Of a stretch of DNA of 64,000 nt, positions 21,901-32,219 are shown piece after piece. Origin of the DNA: Nectonema munidae (taxonomy: Eukaryota; Nematomorpha; Nectonematoida; Nectonematidae); NCBI GenBank assembly GCA_030549495.1, contig JAUIRK010000097.1:1335001-1399000 (forward strand), read 5' to 3'. The number at the start of each line of letters is the position of its first letter. Within the stretch, counting starts at the first letter, position 1. The translations under genes and the position numbers were made by a program. The notes under the pieces are model-generated. The model saw only the letters and a list, made by a program, of their open reading frames with translations, was not told the DNA's origin and did no database searches.

Positions 21901-24054
21901 GAGTTCAAAACTAATTTAGGAACAACAGGGTAAATTTCACTCATTTTAGAAAAGAAGTTGATGTCGGAAAGTGTATAGAATGCATCTTTTGAAAAAGAGT
22001 CGTTCTCCAACTCTAGGAATTCCTCTTGCATGTTATCTGAGATAAAGTACACATTCACAATGAATGGGTTTTAAATTAATTTTGAATCCATTTCACTTAA
22101 TTGGTGGAAGTAAGAATGGAACTCAATCTTCAGAGAAGCTAGATGTGATTGCACAAGCTGAACAACATCTAGTTTTTGAGTGTTTTTATTTTTATCAAGT
22201 GCCTCACCAATGTGTTCAAACATGCTAAGATTTCCATCTTTTACCTCCCCTTCCCAAAGCTCCAGCTTCATTGTGAATGACTTTAATTTATCAATGAAAT
22301 CAATTACTGTGGAAAAATGGCCTTGGAGATAAGTTAAATGAGTTGAGGCATAAGAATATGTTAGTCAGATAGGCAGCTTCTGAAGCCATTGGCTGTCTTA
22401 CAATTTCATGGTGAACTCAAGAGACTTTGTCTTGTTATCACATTTGAAAAATTCAGTGAGTTCCTCCTTTAGTGATTCAACTCTTGCTACCACATTCCTC
22501 CGCAACAAACAGCGAACCTCAGTGTGAAGGAGTAACACTTCTTCATCATTTCCAAACTCTTGGCACAGTAGGGAAAACAGTCTTGTACTTAGGGCTTTTG
22601 ATTTGATGGCATTTACCATGTGCACATTGGAAGTATCTTTACTTTTAATGGCGAATTCAAGGTATGACATGACAAGAAAACCTCCTTGAAATCTTCACAC
22701 TAACGTATCGTACAAGCACCAGGAATTGTGCACGAGAAACCAAGTCAGTCGACTCATACTGGATTCCAAATTTTCCCAAAGATGCTTCTTTTATTTCATC
22801 AATTACTTATTGAGACATATATATTATTCGTCAAAGAACAGTATCCATTGAAAGAGGTTCTGATATGACCTTCTGCTCAAAATCACATCCAATATTACAC
22901 CTTATTATCTCTTTACAGCAAGGGACTATTAACCTTTGTGAAATGCTGTAAGGTTTCTTTTTGTCCAATTCTCAATGATACCTTGTAGGATACACACAAA
23001 TTTGCTTCATTTTATTTCCTTAAATGCCTTGAACAATCAAAGCGTGCTGGCTTCAATTTCTCTTTGTTTTGATTGAAGAAAGCAGTATTCTTACTTTTAA
23101 AATTTGGATGACAACTCTTTAGATGCCGTTTGAGAAAGGTATGCTTCAAGCACTGCACTGCTAAAAAATTTTGGCATAATACTTACTGTGGAAATGAAAT
23201 CTCATTTTTGTTGATAACAGTGAATCCATACTGAATGTAGATTTCACCATACTGCTGTTTCTTAGCTAATAAGGCCATAACGATATCTGAAATAGTAAAA
23301 GAGCTACTTTTTTTATAAGCAATATATATAATTACGTTATGAAGCGCAGTTATAACATCGGCAATGATATAAGAATATTTAATACACAGTAAAAAACAAA
23401 TATACTTCATTTAGGCATATAAAATGTGCTGGATTACATTTTGCAAAGATGTATATACTCTCTATGTCTTTGGAGATTTAACTATTGTAACGAACACCGT
23501 ATTTTTAAAAACGATTGCGGAACAGTGAGATTGAACGAAAATCAAAATAGAAATAATCAATACAATACAATGAATCATAAATTTCTTCATCCACAACAAT
23601 AATCATTTAAAATATTTTTTTGAAGAAACCATCTAAATACTCCTAGAAAATTTTCTTAAAAACCCCTGATTGAATGTGATAAAGAAATTGAATCTCATTT
23701 TTCGCCCATGTGTATAATCACACTTTAAATGTTCATTTTAAAAAGAATAATACTTTTATACAACTATTCATTATAAAAGACTATTATTATTTTATCATTC
23801 AATAACAAAAAAATATATAAGGAAGTGTAATAATAAGCTACAAGAAGTAAAAACATACCAAGATTCTGATAAGGAAGATTCGATACCCAATCAATGGAAG
23901 TGGTCAAGAGACCATGCTGAAGAAAAACAACCCCAGAAAGATCATTGAACTTACTCTTATTAAATGGAATCCTTTGCAGACTTAGGATGAAACCGTCAAG
24001 TGTGTCAACCACATGCTCTTCACAAGGGTATCCCAAAGCGGTTATTATTTCGCT
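15653..24054 (-). CDS. Acid lipase (AB-hydrolase, LIPA/LIPF type), five exons, N-terminus missing
   Basis: Joining 24054-23859, 19053-18939, 18873-18474, 16101-15961 and 15904-15653 gives 368 codons including the stop, with every phase consistent. The product matches acid lipases along its length: [18 protein letters not shown] at the start, FLQHGLL (oxyanion region), [14 protein letters not shown], the WDEMAEYD motif, the nucleophile motif THSQG, the acid in GENDW and the histidine in FNHLDFIWG. These enzymes hydrolyse triacylglycerols and cholesteryl esters in lysosomes or outside the cell. The family usually has about 400 residues, so only the leader exon is absent; it may lie beyond the LINE at 25-28.6 kb. 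The glycine usually found at the first position of GxSxG is threonine here, which may alter activity. All introns are GT-AG. The introns carry a hAT MITE, a decayed hAT gene, a dispersed repeat and SINE-like pieces. Confidence 0.88.
15961..16101 (-). CDS. Acid lipase exon 4
   Basis: The acceptor TATTTTTAAG precedes AGTCGAATTCC, and the donor is CACACG|GTAAAA. It is 141 bp, exactly 47 codons in phase 0, and encodes [20 protein letters not shown] and then the family's HYAQ segment. This is the lid-side segment conserved in acid lipases (family pattern R-hP-hYhxxhPAGTSVxN). Confidence 0.87.
16102..18473 (-). other. Acid lipase intron between exons 3 and 4
   Basis: A 2.4-kb intron. A single hAT-like end (CAGGGGCGTAGACAGTGG) starts near 16570 and a complete hAT MITE lies at 17717-18168. 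A roughly 30-bp segment near 16862-16890 (TTACTATAAAAAAGTTAAAA and onward) recurs near 60363-60396. The remainder is A/T-rich. Confidence 0.7.
17717..18168. mobile_element. hAT MITE, family B
   Basis: 452 bp with inverted ends CAGTGGTTCCCAAC and GTTGGGAACCACTG, and an exact 8-bp target duplication GTTTAGAC at 17709-17716 and 18169-18176. Subterminal GGGGTCCATAG motifs are repeated near both ends. No coding capacity. Inserted in the acid lipase intron; the intact duplication suggests low age. Confidence 0.92.
18474..18873 (-). CDS. Acid lipase exon 3, catalytic serine
   Basis: A 400-bp exon entered by the acceptor TTACTTTAG and left by the donor AATGAG|GTATTC. It encodes [17 protein letters not shown], then the nucleophile motif [16 protein letters not shown], and the helical cap region ending at [12 protein letters not shown]. 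The first base completes the codon begun in exon 2, giving the expected family sequence [13 protein letters not shown]. Confidence 0.9.
18874..18938 (-). other. 65-nt intron of the acid lipase gene
   Basis: The donor GAC|GTAAAT is at 18939/18938 and the acceptor ACTTTAG at 18874. Removing it restores the continuous family motif between WDW and WDEM. At 65 nt it is close to the minimal size for arthropod introns, in contrast to the 2-5 kb neighbours. Confidence 0.85.
18939..19053 (-). CDS. Acid lipase exon 2
   Basis: A 115-bp exon after the acceptor AATTTTTAG. Its first two bases complete an Ala codon with the G left by exon 1, giving [19 protein letters not shown] and then [16 protein letters not shown], a diagnostic block of acid lipases. 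It ends in phase 2 at GGAC|GTAAAT. Confidence 0.88.
19172..19390 (-). repeat. Dispersed repeat R1, copy 1
   Basis: The reverse complement of this stretch matches 35405-35635 at about 90% by eye, including GATATAGTGTACTCTCTACT and CTGCATCTCCTTGTACAT, with an insertion of about 40 bp in the other copy. In the copy near 35.6 kb the opposite strand is open for about 37 codons (VQGDAALMLGRFNYF and onward); here that frame is interrupted. Class unknown. Confidence 0.75.
19478..19536 (+). repeat. tRNA-like SINE relic
   Basis: Contains an A-box-like TGGTTATTCAGATG and a B-box-like GGCTTCGACACC at tRNA spacing, ending CACCGCATCA. No cloverleaf is intact, so I call it a tRNA-derived repeat rather than a tRNA gene. 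Confidence 0.35.
19735..19800 (-). repeat. tRNA-like SINE relic, Gln-type
   Basis: The minus strand reads A-box-like TTATTGATGGAAGTCG, an anticodon-arm-like TGGATTTTGATTCTA with TTG at the anticodon position, and a good B box CCAGGTTCGATTTCC. The stems are imperfect, so it is a SINE head or tRNA pseudogene. Confidence 0.42.
20590..20780. repeat. TAACT / AGTTA pentamer fold
   Basis: The left half is built of AACTAACT-like units and the right half of TTAGTTAGTT-like units, so the two can pair as a long imperfect hairpin around 20690-20700. It is a simple-sequence array in inverted orientation, inside the acid lipase intron. Confidence 0.65.
20828..20995 (+). repeat. Minisatellite, about three units of 50-65 bp
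   Basis: The core GCAGAGGTCTTCAATCTTC plus TTGGCTCATTGATAGCC recurs three times, starting near 20828, 20890 and 20940, with small length differences between units. Confidence 0.75.
21807..23285 (-). pseudogene. Decayed hAT transposase, ZBED5/Buster type
   Basis: Reading right to left on the minus strand are the expected parts of a hAT transposase. First is an N-terminal segment like ZBED5 ([18 protein letters not shown]). Next is a BED-type finger tail ([17 protein letters not shown]), then the central RNase-H-fold region ([20 protein letters not shown] and onward, 22670-22398). A linker follows ([13 protein letters not shown]). Last is the C-terminal dimerisation motif ([20 protein letters not shown], 22058-21807). 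The frame is broken by several stops and at least three frame changes, and the copy is shorter than the roughly 600-residue family, so it is inactive. No terminal repeats were found with confidence. It sits in the acid lipase intron on the same strand. Confidence 0.85.
23859..24054 (-). CDS. Acid lipase exon 1 of those visible
   Basis: The acceptor TATTTTAG precedes AGCGAAATAATAACC. The exon encodes [43 protein letters not shown] and [13 protein letters not shown], and ends in phase 1 at CTTG|GTATGT. Because it begins with an acceptor, an upstream exon with the signal peptide must exist; I do not find it between 24055 and 25080. Confidence 0.88.
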
Positions 24055-25084
24055 CTAAAATATAGAAATCTAAGATATTTTGGATCAGTTTATTTTAAAA
24101 CAAATTAATTACCACGCTGAAGTTTAAGGAAACATTTATAAAACTATATGATAGGAAAAAAATAAATAGCTATTACGAATATTCTTAATTAGAGATAATT
24201 TATGAATAATATAGTTTTTATTACACTAAGATTATAGAACATCTTGATTTCTTTTAGAATCAGTATATTACTAAGACCAAAAGAAATTATTGAAAATAGA
24301 GGCTTTGCATGTTATATCCTTTTATTATTGACAGAAGCATCTAAGAGAATAATACTCTGTAAAAAGTAGATATTTCATAACCGAACAAAAATCTTTCCTC
24401 TATTCAAAGATACAAATGTCAATATGAAAATGTCAAAAAATAAAGGAAATCAACTTTAAAGGAAAAAAATTACAGTATTTAAGACATGTAAACAAACACA
24501 ATTTAAATAACACAAGAAAACCCCAAGAGATAGAAAAAGTATCATTCAAATTTGAATAAGATTTAAATTTTAATTACTTAGTTTAAAAAGTGACAAAAAT
24601 AATTTTTTTTAATAAAATAATTTTGTATAAATTAATTAATTTTTATCTATTTATTTAATTATACAGAAAATTAACTAGTTATTAGATAAAAAAATTTATC
24701 TACATGAGGTGAGCTATAATGATATTGTATTTGCCTTAACTTCTCTAATGAATAAAAAATCTTGTGATGATGATGAACTATCTCTTCAACTTATTATTGA
24801 CATACTTTCTATCATCGTGACAGTTTTAGTTTATATTTTTAATCTGTCTGTTTAAAGGGGAAGAGTTTCCTGATTGCTTTCAATAATGTTAAGTGAAGAA
24901 GAAGTTTATTAATAAAATTAAAAGTATAGCAAAGTAATTGAAAAACAAACATTTCATAGAGAAACATATATCAAACATTCAGGAATAGAAAATAAATTTA
25001 AATACAAATATTTATGGAAACCAAAGGTCAGAGGCGCTTAAAGATTTTCATAAATATAGTAACTAAATTTATATATAAATAATA
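24055..25084. other. A/T-rich spacer, nothing seen
   Basis: Highly A/T-rich with frequent stops on both strands. The missing first exon of the acid lipase gene should be upstream of 24054 on the minus strand, but no signal-peptide frame with a donor could be recognised. Confidence 0.5.
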
Positions 25085-25213
25085 ACTATAATAAATAAAT
25101 AAATAACGCATATTGATTTTATGTTACAATACAAAAGAAGTTATTAGCACATAAAATATAACAAATATGAATGATTTTAAAAGTAAAATAAATTTAAATA
25201 AACACATAATTTT

Positions 25214-27775
25214 TTAACTTCTATAATTACAAACATAACAGTTTCTAATACTACAAAAAGTATTATATTTTATTATAAAAAAGTCAAGGACTTGATTCTT
25301 AAAGTTTGAAAAAGATTGGGATAAAATAAGCTTTGTAGAAAATTGATTCCATAGTTTTACTACACGATATTTGAGAGGGTGTTTTGACTTTGAGGAAGGA
25401 AGAGTAAGCTGATGAGCTTTGCGAAGACTGTAAGTTAAAATTTCATATTTGAAGGAGAACCAATGAGAAAAAACTTCAGGAAAAAATCATTTATTGTTTT
25501 ATATAAAAAAATTAGCATATGATATAAGTAATAATCATTACAATCAAGAAGGTTGTTGTCAAAAAAACAAATAACTAGTATGAGATCTGTAAGGCCTATT
25601 AAAAATAATTCTTATAATTTTTTTTATGTAATGATAATTTCATGATTTAGTGTATGTCTCCAGTTTATGATGCTGTATGTTAAGTGAGGCACAAACCAAG
25701 TTTTATATAAAAGAAGTTTTGTTTCAAGTGGAAGAATATTTTTACAAGATCGTAATTTTCCATTTATTGAATTCAGCTTACTAAGAACATAATGTTGATG
25801 TGATTTCCATTTAAGCTTATTATCTATAACTAGTCCAAGAAAATTATATTCACTTACTGATTCAAAACTAAAATCATCAAGAAGCCCAATATTTTTGTCT
25901 ATTTTATAACTTAGAAGCTTACATTTACTATTATTGAAAGTCAGCGAATTTATATCAAACCAATTAAACAACCAAGATAGTTTTTCTATAATTAATTGAT
26001 CATCATAAGAAAAAAGAAGAGAAATATCATCAGCATATAAGTATAATCCTTCAAATATGTCTAATACACAAATATCATTTATAAAAATTAAGAAAAGCAA
26101 AGGGCCGAGTACAGATCCCTGAGGAACGCCGCATGAATACAAAACAGGTTTCGAATAAGTATTATTTAAAAAAAACACTACCGTATCTATTAGACAAATA
26201 GATTTCAAAAAAAGATATAGCAGATATAGACAATCCATAAATTTTTAGTTTGTCAATTAATATTGAATGTTGAATAGAATCGAAAGCTTTTGAAAGATCT
26301 ATGAATAAATTACATAGAGACAAATTTTTGTTTAGACCTTCATAAATGTCATTTAAAATGAGAAAATGGAGAAGTACAGTGGAATGCAAGAAATTAGAGA
26401 AATAGGTCGATAATTACTAAAATTATCTCTACTACCCTTTTTAAATATTGGTATGATTTTTGTATATTTGAAAACTTGAGGAAAAACAGCAAACTCGAGA
26501 TGCGTTAAAGCCGATTAATAAAACTTGATAAATGTAGGGAAATATTTGTTTAATCAAATTAAAAGAAAAACCAAAATAATCTTTTGAATTATTAATTTTA
26601 GATATTCTCACAATTTCTATCAAGTCGAAAAGCGTAAATTTTTCAAAATTAAAAAAGAAATTACAAGGTTTACAGTATTTACGATAATCATAAGACTTAA
26701 TTTCTTCTTTAGAAATATTAAAATGAATGCTAAAAGCTTCAGCAGGGAATATATTATCATTATATTTTAAGCTTGCTATTCTGATGCTGTCTTTATTATC
26801 ACTATTTTTACAAAAAAAATCATTAAGTTTTTTCCATTTATCCTTACTGCTTTGATCTTCAGAAAAGTAATTATGAAAATACCTATTCTTGCTAATTTTT
26901 ATTAGTGTTTTAATTCTGTTTCGATAATAAATGTATTTTATTCGATACTGCTCGCCTGCTGTTTTACTACATTTTTTAAGTTTGCGAAATAGTTTGTCAC
27001 GAGTTTTAATAGAAACTAATAGTCTTGTGGTCATCCAAGCATTAACAGTAGGCTTATATTTATTTTTAGTCGAAATATTACAGTATGTAGTTGAATTTTC
27101 AATCATAGAAGTCAATATTTCAAACAAATTGTTAAATAGCATATCAGGATAATCAAAAAAAGGTTTCAGAATAGTAAAAAAATGAATGGAACTAACAAGT
27201 TGAACAAACTTTATTTTATCAAAAAACTTTTTAACTATGGATTTATTAGAGATTTCTAGAGGCAATGTAAGAAGTATAGGATAGTGATACGAAATGTGTG
27301 ACTTCATAACATAACTGTTGTAATTAAATTTATTTTGTATAAAAATATTATCAATTAAAGTTGAATATTGGGGCCTAGTAGGTTTGGTAATGGTCAAAAA
27401 ATTTATTGACATGGGTCAGTTTATTACAAAAAAGCCAGTACCAGAATGAGTTGATAAAAAATAGGGTTTAGATAAAAATTTATAGTCATTAAAATCAAAA
27501 TAATTGACAAATGAAGTAAGCCAGGTTTCTTGTAAGCATATAAGCAATATAGGACAATTGTTATTTTTATTGATCAAGTCTACAAGATGTGTCAAGTCAT
27601 CAAATTTTGAATTTAAAGACTGACAATTCAAGCTCATAAGAACAAAGTTATGGCAAAAAAGGGGGATTTCATCATAATCTATTGATAAAGAAGAAGTCAA
27701 ATTAGTCAAATTTGAAAAATAAAGGGGAAGAACATCATCAAATAAATCATTATTATTTAATTCTAATGAACTCAT
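25214..27775 (-). pseudogene. LINE 1 ORF2 (endonuclease plus reverse transcriptase)
   Basis: It starts at the ATG 27775-27773 that overlaps the ORF1 stop. The endonuclease N-terminus has CLQETWL, and its core (GDFN region) is missing through a deletion near 27414. The RT palm motifs are present (LSKAFDSIQHS, GVPQGSVLG, YADD, FLGLVIDNKLKW). The tail (LTLPSSKSKHPLKYRVVKLW) ends with a cysteine pair before the stop near 25214. Frame changes near 26440-26390 and 26200 and between 25624 and 25500 interrupt it. There is no RNase H domain. Confidence 0.82.
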
Positions 27776-28604
27776 TAGTGTTGATTAACAAGGTAGTTTA
27801 AATACAACGCATTATTTTTATCGAGACGACATTTTATTTCTTGAAATGATAGACAATTTGGAGAATTACAGATATGGGAAGGGCTTAATTTTTTTTCATT
27901 ACATCGAAAGCAAAAACGTAGGTTTTTACTATTACAATCCTTAGAAAAATGTAATAGTCCGCAAAATCTACAAACTGATTTTTCAGACTTACATTTCTTT
28001 GCAAAGTGGTTATATTTATTACATTTAAAACCAACTTTTAGATGTGTTCGTAGTAATTCAATTTGAAAAGCCGAAGATTCGATATAAATATATTTGTTAG
28101 AAAAGATTCTTTTAACAACATCGTGTTTAAACTTAATACCAACATTATACGAGTTTTTAAATTTACAATTAATCTTAAAAATTTTCACTATATGTTTTAA
28201 ATTATTTTGATTACAACAACATTAGTAAAATTAAGATTATTATCTGAAAGAATTGTTTTTAAATGATCAAAATTTTCAGTACAAGATGTTTCTAATAATA
28301 AGGAGTTATCTTTAGTCTTTTTGCTGTTTTTAATACAAAGTTTGTTACCAGAAGGGTTCAGTTTCTTTTCAATATTACACTTAATATTATCATCCTCTTT
28401 ATCAAAAAAATTATTTATTTTTAACGATAAATGTGGATTAAAGCTATATAGTCTATTAAATTTAGGAGAACTTTTTACAACTTCAGCATAAGATTTATCA
28501 AATGTAGTGCTAGGTTTCCTATTAGAAATAAAAGTACTAGTCATTAAAGTTTTTAAACCTCCTAAATTAGCAGCATCTCTAACTGCCTTCAATTCTTTAT
28601 TCAT
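27775..28604 (-). pseudogene. LINE 1 ORF1 (zinc-knuckle nucleic-acid-binding protein)
   Basis: Two frames (28604-28197 and 28188-27775) form one ORF1 split by a frame change near 28190. The C-terminal half has a CCHC knuckle series. The first (FKCNKYNHFAKKC) has lost its leading Cys, the second (CRFCGLLHFSKDC) is complete, and the third (CFRCNEKKLSPSHIC) is variant. ORF1 proteins of this group bind the element's RNA. The stop TAA at 27777-27775 overlaps the ORF2 ATG at 27775-27773 as TAATG. Confidence 0.78.
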
Positions 28605-28635
28605 TTAAAATAATTTCATTAAAAATGTCAATGAG

Positions 28636-29215
28636 AAAACCAATGAAAAAATGCCAAATTGAGAATAACCATCAACTACTTATTCATAAAGTATTTAGAA
28701 TTGGTATAAGGGGGCCTGTTTTGAACTGGTTATGTAGCTTTTTACACAGACGAATCTATTATGTTTCCTTATATGATAATTCTTCTAACTTTAATTATAT
28801 AGAAAAGGGCGTTCTCAAGAATCCATTCTGGGTCAACTTTTGTTTCTAATTTTTATTAATGATATTAGCATAGACAAACTGGCTTCTCTCATCTTATATG
28901 CCCATAATGCAGCTCTTTCTTTCGATTTTGATGATGTTTCTTCAGCTATAAGCACTAAAAATTCTTGTTTAGACTCAATTTTGACATGGTGTGATTACAA
29001 TTTACATTCATTAAATCTCAACAAATATTGTTACATGGTTTTTTCTAAAAGAAAAATTGAGAGCAATTTTGACATATCTCTCAATGGCTTTCCATTATGT
29101 AGAGTGAAATATTTTAATTTCTTAGGCATCCTGGTTAAACACATAACTTCTATACACACAAAACTTTCACGACTTCTCTGAATTTTCAAGAAAATTAACA
29201 AGTCTTTAACTTTTT
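28636..29215 (+). mobile_element. LINE 2: reverse-transcriptase fragment
   Basis: A plus-strand piece of a different CR1/jockey-type RT lying head to head with LINE 1. It reads LIHKVFRIGIRGPVLNWLCS, then GVL, a one-base frame change near 28835, then ESILGQLLFLIFINDI and the palm. The catalytic YADD has decayed to YAHN. The usual FLGI...H motif follows (YFNFLGILVKH). Both ends are truncated. Confidence 0.8.
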
Positions 29216-30029
29216 TCATCTAACTTGACAGTTTATTTTTACTTGAAATTCTTGAATAAATTGAAATCATTTCAAAATTTTTTTTATTAATTTATTAATA
29301 CATCTCTAAATTCAAATTGTTCAAAAATAATTATTTGGCTCAGTCCTGATAAGACTTAATTTGTTAATTGTATTTTATACAAATAACTTATAGATCAATT
29401 ATATTGTTAGATATTTACCTACATATTTATTTCTTATATTATATTCTCAAATCTTTTTACCTTAGCTGTTAATTTTTAGCGTAGCTAATTTTATCTTATA
29501 AATTTGACAAAGATACATCATTTCAAAAATAGATTTTAAATGATCTCTTAAATTTCTTTTATCTATTTTAATATCAATGATTTTAATGTCATATTAAATA
29601 TATTTTCAAAAATTGAAAATACAAAATTAATGAAATAAAACTATTCTTTTTTTTGTAAAATTTCAATCCTAACAGAGTTTATGCAAATAAAAATTTTAAA
29701 AGACAAAAATTATAATATTTAAAGATATATGTAAATCAAAGAAAATGAGGGAACTTTTTTATAAATATATATTTGCGTGTCTTTATGTTTGTGTGTTTGT
29801 TATAAAATTAGATATATAAAAGAATAATTGAATCAATGTTTATTAAAAACTCTAATATTTTAGAACACAACATGTTTTTTCAAGAAAATTAAAAATCGTA
29901 GAAGTAAGTATAGTCTAAAACTGATTAGAAAAAATGAGAAAGTCATATAATCATCTTAGTATATAAGACTGTTAGTCTGATTCTTGGTTTAAAGTAAATA
30001 AGGAAGCAGGATTATGGAGGCTGACGTAT
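29216..30029. other. A/T-rich spacer, nothing seen
   Basis: A/T-rich, no gene or repeat ends recognised. Confidence 0.5.
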
Positions 30030-31121
30030 TATGATAATAAAGGTTTGAGGCTTTCACTGATGCCTTCACTCTCGATCTCAACCGCGCCAAAGCGCACATA
30101 TCAACGATTTCCAAATCTTTTTACCTCATCATTTGCACCGACTGCAACGCGCGATCCTTCCTTTGGGACCAAAAAGAAAACTTACGCGGCATCGAGGCGA
30201 CATCCTTCATCGCCCAACACAATCTACACATTTGCGACAACACAACAGAGCCAACCTTCCTGAGAATTATAAACAACATTGTCACCTCATCACATATTGA
30301 CATAACTCTCTCTTCAGCAAACACGTACGATCTCATCTCAAACTGGGCCATCTCCGATCAACCCTCCCCATCTGATCATCACTACATCACTTTTCAAATC
30401 AACATCAACGCGAAAGCACACACACGCACCCCCACGAAATCTCCAAAATACACACATTGGAACACCTTCCTCCGTACTCTATCCACCAATTTACCGCACT
30501 GCACACCCGCACTTCACTCAACTACCACCACTGAAGAAGCCGCTCGCAACATAAATAACGCTCTAACTACTTCGATAAACTCGTGCACTCCTTCAAAGCC
30601 TTATCCCCAAAGAAAAAATGCTTATTTTTGGACACCAGCCATGAGCCAACAAAAGAAAACACTACGCCGGGCCCTCAAAAAGTTGAGGAAAAACCCCTCA
30701 CCCTTGAACATCACATTTTACACACACACTCGACAAATCTACCTCAGCTCAATAAAAACTGCAAAGCGAAATGCATGGATTAGTTTTACCTCATCCACAT
30801 CATTCAATCCATGGTCCACCATCAACAAAATCATCAAATCAAAAAAGCCTACGGCCGATTTCCACAAACTACTTCCAGACCCAAACGCCGATTCAATTCA
30901 AATAAATCCATCCTTTCTCTCGTCCTTTTTTTTCTGCCGACAACCCCCTCTCTGACGATCCATATTAAGCCGCATTACGCTCCTACTCACTCACACTCAC
31001 AACATCGCTAACTATCCATCACTTCCCAGCCATAACATCATCTGAACTCTCACACGCAGTAAACTCGCTCCGACCCAGCTCAGCCACAAGCCTCGATTTA
31101 ATCTCCACAAATCACATTAAA

Positions 31122-32219
31122 ATGTCAATCCATCTCTTAGAAAAACACTTAATCAACATCTACAACGCTTTTATAACCCTCTCCTTTTTTCCTTCATTAT
31201 GGAAAATAGGAAAAGTTATTTTTCTACCAAAACCCCACAAAGATCTATCAGAAATTAAAAACTGGAGACCTATTACCATTCTTCCCGTCCTCGGCAAAAT
31301 CCTAGAAAAAATCCTTCGAAGAAGGCTCGTCCACTACATTACTCAAAACAACCTCAACCATCCCTCCCAGTTTGCCTATCTTCCTCATCGAAACACCGAA
31401 TCAGCCTTATCAAAACTAACTTAACACCTTCAACACTCCATCACATCCCACAAAACTGCTACAGTCCTATTTCTAGACATTGATAATGCATTTAACAGCG
31501 CCTGGCACCCCGCAATTCTTCTGAACATGCATCTCAAAAAATATCCACCCTACATGATTAAATTCATACACAACTATCTACAAAATCGAGCTTTAGTTTT
31601 TCGCGAAAAATCAACAGGTGCAATTCACTTGCTATCACTCTCTACCCCTCAAGGAGGATGCCTCTCCGACATTCTCTGGCTTATCTTGATAAACCCTCTT
31701 CTCGACATCCTTGACTCAAACGCACACTTCTCACAATGCTTCTCAGATGACCTGCTATTTTCCTTTTCCTCGAACACACAACCCGAAAACATTCAACGCA
31801 TCTCATCCCTTTTCAACGCTTTAAACTTCACCGCTAATTCAATCAAAATCACCTTTAACACATCCAAAACCACACTGATGCATTTTACGCGCAAACATTC
31901 TCCGCATCTACCCCTACGCATCAACAACACAACTCTCATACAACCCGCAAAAACCACTAAATACTTGGGTCTCACCTTTCAAACCAATTTGAAATGGTCT
32001 ACACACTTCAAAAACATTTACACAAAACTCACCAAGACCTTATTTCAATTAAGAGCAGTCATTTCATACAAATGGGGCCTCAGTATCCACCACTCTCTTT
32101 TTATTTACAAATCACTCATACTTCCATCACTTCAATATGGCATTCTATCTTGGGGGTCATCACTCGATCATCCCACAACCCTGACTTTCTTTTTAAAATC
32201 CATCGCCTTAGTCTTTTAA
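31122..32219 (+). pseudogene. LINE 3 reverse transcriptase region
   Basis: RT motifs in order: PKPHKDLSEIKNWRPITILP, then a stop after SALSKLT (31422-31424). The same frame resumes with LFLDIDNAFNSAWH, STPQGGCLSDILW, CFSDDLLF (variant of YADD, Tyr and Ala both changed) and YLGLTFQTNLKW. A frame change near 32190 moves into the RNase H frame. Apart from the single stop the palm is well preserved. Confidence 0.85.

Larger units (their letters stand above)
19054..23858 (-). other. Acid lipase intron between exons 1 and 2, transposon-filled
   Basis: A 4.8-kb intron bounded by GTATGT at 23858 and TTTTTAG at 19054. It contains a dispersed repeat (19172-19390), two tRNA-like pieces (19478-19536 and 19735-19800), a TAACT/AGTTA fold (20590-20780), a short minisatellite (20828-20995), CA/TA microsatellites near 21040-21105, and a decayed hAT transposase gene on the same strand (21807-23285). 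Confidence 0.75.
25085..28615 (-). mobile_element. LINE 1: CR1/jockey-group non-LTR element, decayed
   Basis: Parts in order on the minus strand: ORF1 (28604-27775) with zinc knuckles (CRFCGLLHFSKDC, CFRCNEKKLSPSHIC), then ORF2 from 27775. ORF2 has the start of an AP-endonuclease (LMSLNCQSLNSKFDDL, CLQETWL), then resumes near the endonuclease end (KPTRPQYSTLIDNIF, SYHYPILLTL), so the middle of the nuclease domain is deleted at about 27414. The reverse transcriptase follows (IDLSKAFDSIQHSIL, GVPQGSVLGPLLFLIFIND, YADD). A C-terminal tail reaches about 25214. The 3' end carries an ATAA-type simple repeat near 25085-25106. ORF1 has one frame change near 28190 and ORF2 has several, so it is dead. 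Confidence 0.88.
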
